Assembly (NCBI GenBank): GCA_964371195.1
Contig: CAYJLD010000036.1
Coordinates: 1-24,040 of the forward strand
DNA: 24,040 bases
DNA from: CAYJAD01 sp964371195
GTDB taxonomy: Bacteria; Desulfobacterota; Desulfovibrionia; Desulfovibrionales; Desulfovibrionaceae
Direction: 5' to 3'
Both the position numbers and the translations under genes were made by a program. Shown here piece after piece: positions 23,267-24,040 of this stretch (position 1 is its first letter; each line of letters opens with the position of its first letter). The notes beneath the pieces are model-generated. The model saw only the letters and a list, made by a program, of their open reading frames with translations. It had not been told where the DNA came from and ran no database searches.

Positions 23267-24040
23267 TTAAGATAACTTATCTCCACAATATGGACAATAG
23301 GTTATATCCGCCATGGGAATGGGTTGAGCACAAGCTTCATTATCGCAAAGGCGTGGTACTGCCCCAAGCTCAACGATAAGCTCACCTTCACGTACTGAGA
23401 CCATTTCCTTACTTTCTTTATAGTTAGCACTTTTTAACACCCGAACTACTATGCCGTCCATGGGCGAAAGCACGGCCTTTTCTTGCTTCATAATGGATAC
23501 GTTAAATAACTCTTCACCTTTCTTGACTATTTCACCAGGGTGTACATATGTTACCCATAAATCACCATTACTTGGTGAGGCTACATGACAAGGATTATTT
23601 AGATCTGCCATGGGTATACCCTCAACACCTTCGCTTGAGGGCTCAGTAACTTGAACATCTGTTGCCATAATTTCTGAGTCAAGTACAAAGCGACACACAG
23701 AAATGCCAGCAAAGTTCGGTTTAGACACACTTAAAATCATAAGATGATGCGGCTTACCCTTACTATCTTCAAAATATAAATCTTGACCAATTTTCAAACC
23801 TTCAAACCACACATGTAAAGGTAACCTATTGGCATCACCAAAAATATTTTTATATTTTATAGTTTTAATTGCATCGCCAGGGTGGTTTAGATATAAAACA
23901 AATTCTTCCTTGGTAGGTTTACGGCGAATAATATCCATAAGAGCCTGCTCTTCTGCTGCAAAATCCATATCTTGCAAAACTTCCAGTGGCGATATGTCAA
24001 CCCGCTCCGCAATGGCATTTTTCCAATGATTGCCAAAAGC
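23267..24040 (-). CDS. pyc: Pyruvate carboxylase, C-terminal portion (partial at window edge)
   Basis: The frame is open to the right edge, giving 257 residues of the C-terminus; the N-terminal biotin-carboxylase and most of the carboxyltransferase domain lie outside. The visible part includes the end of the PYC_OADA region with YLNHPGDAIK and GDANRLPLHVWFEGLK. An allosteric-type linker segment follows, then a biotinyl domain. The biotin-accepting lysine is in SIMKQEKAV (codon at 23486-23488); the common motif is MKM, so glutamine replaces the second methionine. After the biotinyl domain come a CDNEAC pair and a CPYCG pair (23285-23347) that look like a zinc ribbon. The enzyme would make oxaloacetate from pyruvate. 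A related biotin carboxyltransferase is possible but less likely. Confidence 0.88.
   Translation of the reverse strand, partial: AFGNHWKNAIAERVDISPLEVLQDMDFAAEEQALMDIIRRKPTKEEFVLYLNHPGDAIKTIKYKNIFGDANRLPLHVWFEGLKIGQDLYFEDSKGKPHHLMILSVSKPNFAGISVCRFVLDSEIMATDVQVTEPSSEGVEGIPMADLNNPCHVASPSNGDLWVTYVHPGEIVKKGEELFNVSIMKQEKAVLSPMDGIVVRVLKSANYKESKEMVSVREGELIVELGAVPRLCDNEACAQPIPMADITYCPYCGDKLS

Noticed and set aside
1..24040. CRISPR arrays, insertion sequences, prophage or toxin-antitoxin modules
   Set aside because: No regularly spaced repeats, transposase or phage structural frames, or small toxin-antitoxin pairs were seen on either strand.

Overview
This window is a stretch of AT-rich bacterial chromosome. 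The gene content points to the Desulfovibrionaceae (sulfate-reducer lineage). It has a pyruvate carboxylase and an oversized phosphoenolpyruvate synthase encoded close together, a short RdgC paired with a small conserved-looking partner, a MenA-type prenyltransferase and an RluB-type enzyme. From memory, low-GC members such as Lawsonia fit the base composition better than the GC-rich free-living Desulfovibrio species. This assignment is an inference from gene content, not a measured phylogeny.

Layout. The left edge (1-54, minus) holds the 5' end of tmRNA (ssrA), cut by the window. Two coupled small membrane-protein genes follow on the minus strand (109-1031), the second being a TVP38/VTT-domain protein. 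hslU (1154-2470) and menA (2516-3418) run rightward. They meet, tail to tail with a 6-base overlap, a minus-strand pair: a soluble hybrid histidine kinase (3413-5485) and an RluB-type pseudouridine synthase (5586-6344). A 600-base gap (6345-6944) has no convincing gene but several inverted repeats. A compact rightward run follows (6945-13287): short rdgC, an unknown partner gene, two peptide-type ABC permeases, recN and a cytoplasmic-type gamma-glutamyltransferase. Then come a DegP/HtrA protease (13524-14987) with its own candidate promoter and operator-like repeat, a clear terminator, and phosphoglucomutase (15042-16676).

The right third is all minus strand. The order of transcription is pyruvate carboxylase C-terminus (24040-23267, partial), an acyltransferase-3 membrane protein, PEP synthase (21968-18399) and an unknown polytopic membrane protein (18269-16764). 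Pyruvate carboxylase (pyruvate to oxaloacetate) and PEP synthase (pyruvate to PEP) both draw on pyruvate and together feed anaplerosis and gluconeogenesis. Phosphoglucomutase links that carbon to glucose-1-phosphate and surface polysaccharides, and the acyltransferase and unknown membrane protein could act on such envelope polymers.

Most of the window is ordinary housekeeping sequence. The best candidates for a second look are: the C-terminal zinc-ribbon-like extension and non-standard MKQ biotin motif of the carboxylase; the roughly 200-residue insertion and C-terminal tail of the PEP synthase; the short RdgC with its unrecognised partner; and the unknown multi-membrane protein preceded by a two-tier hairpin. 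I found no CRISPR array, insertion sequence, prophage or toxin-antitoxin pair.
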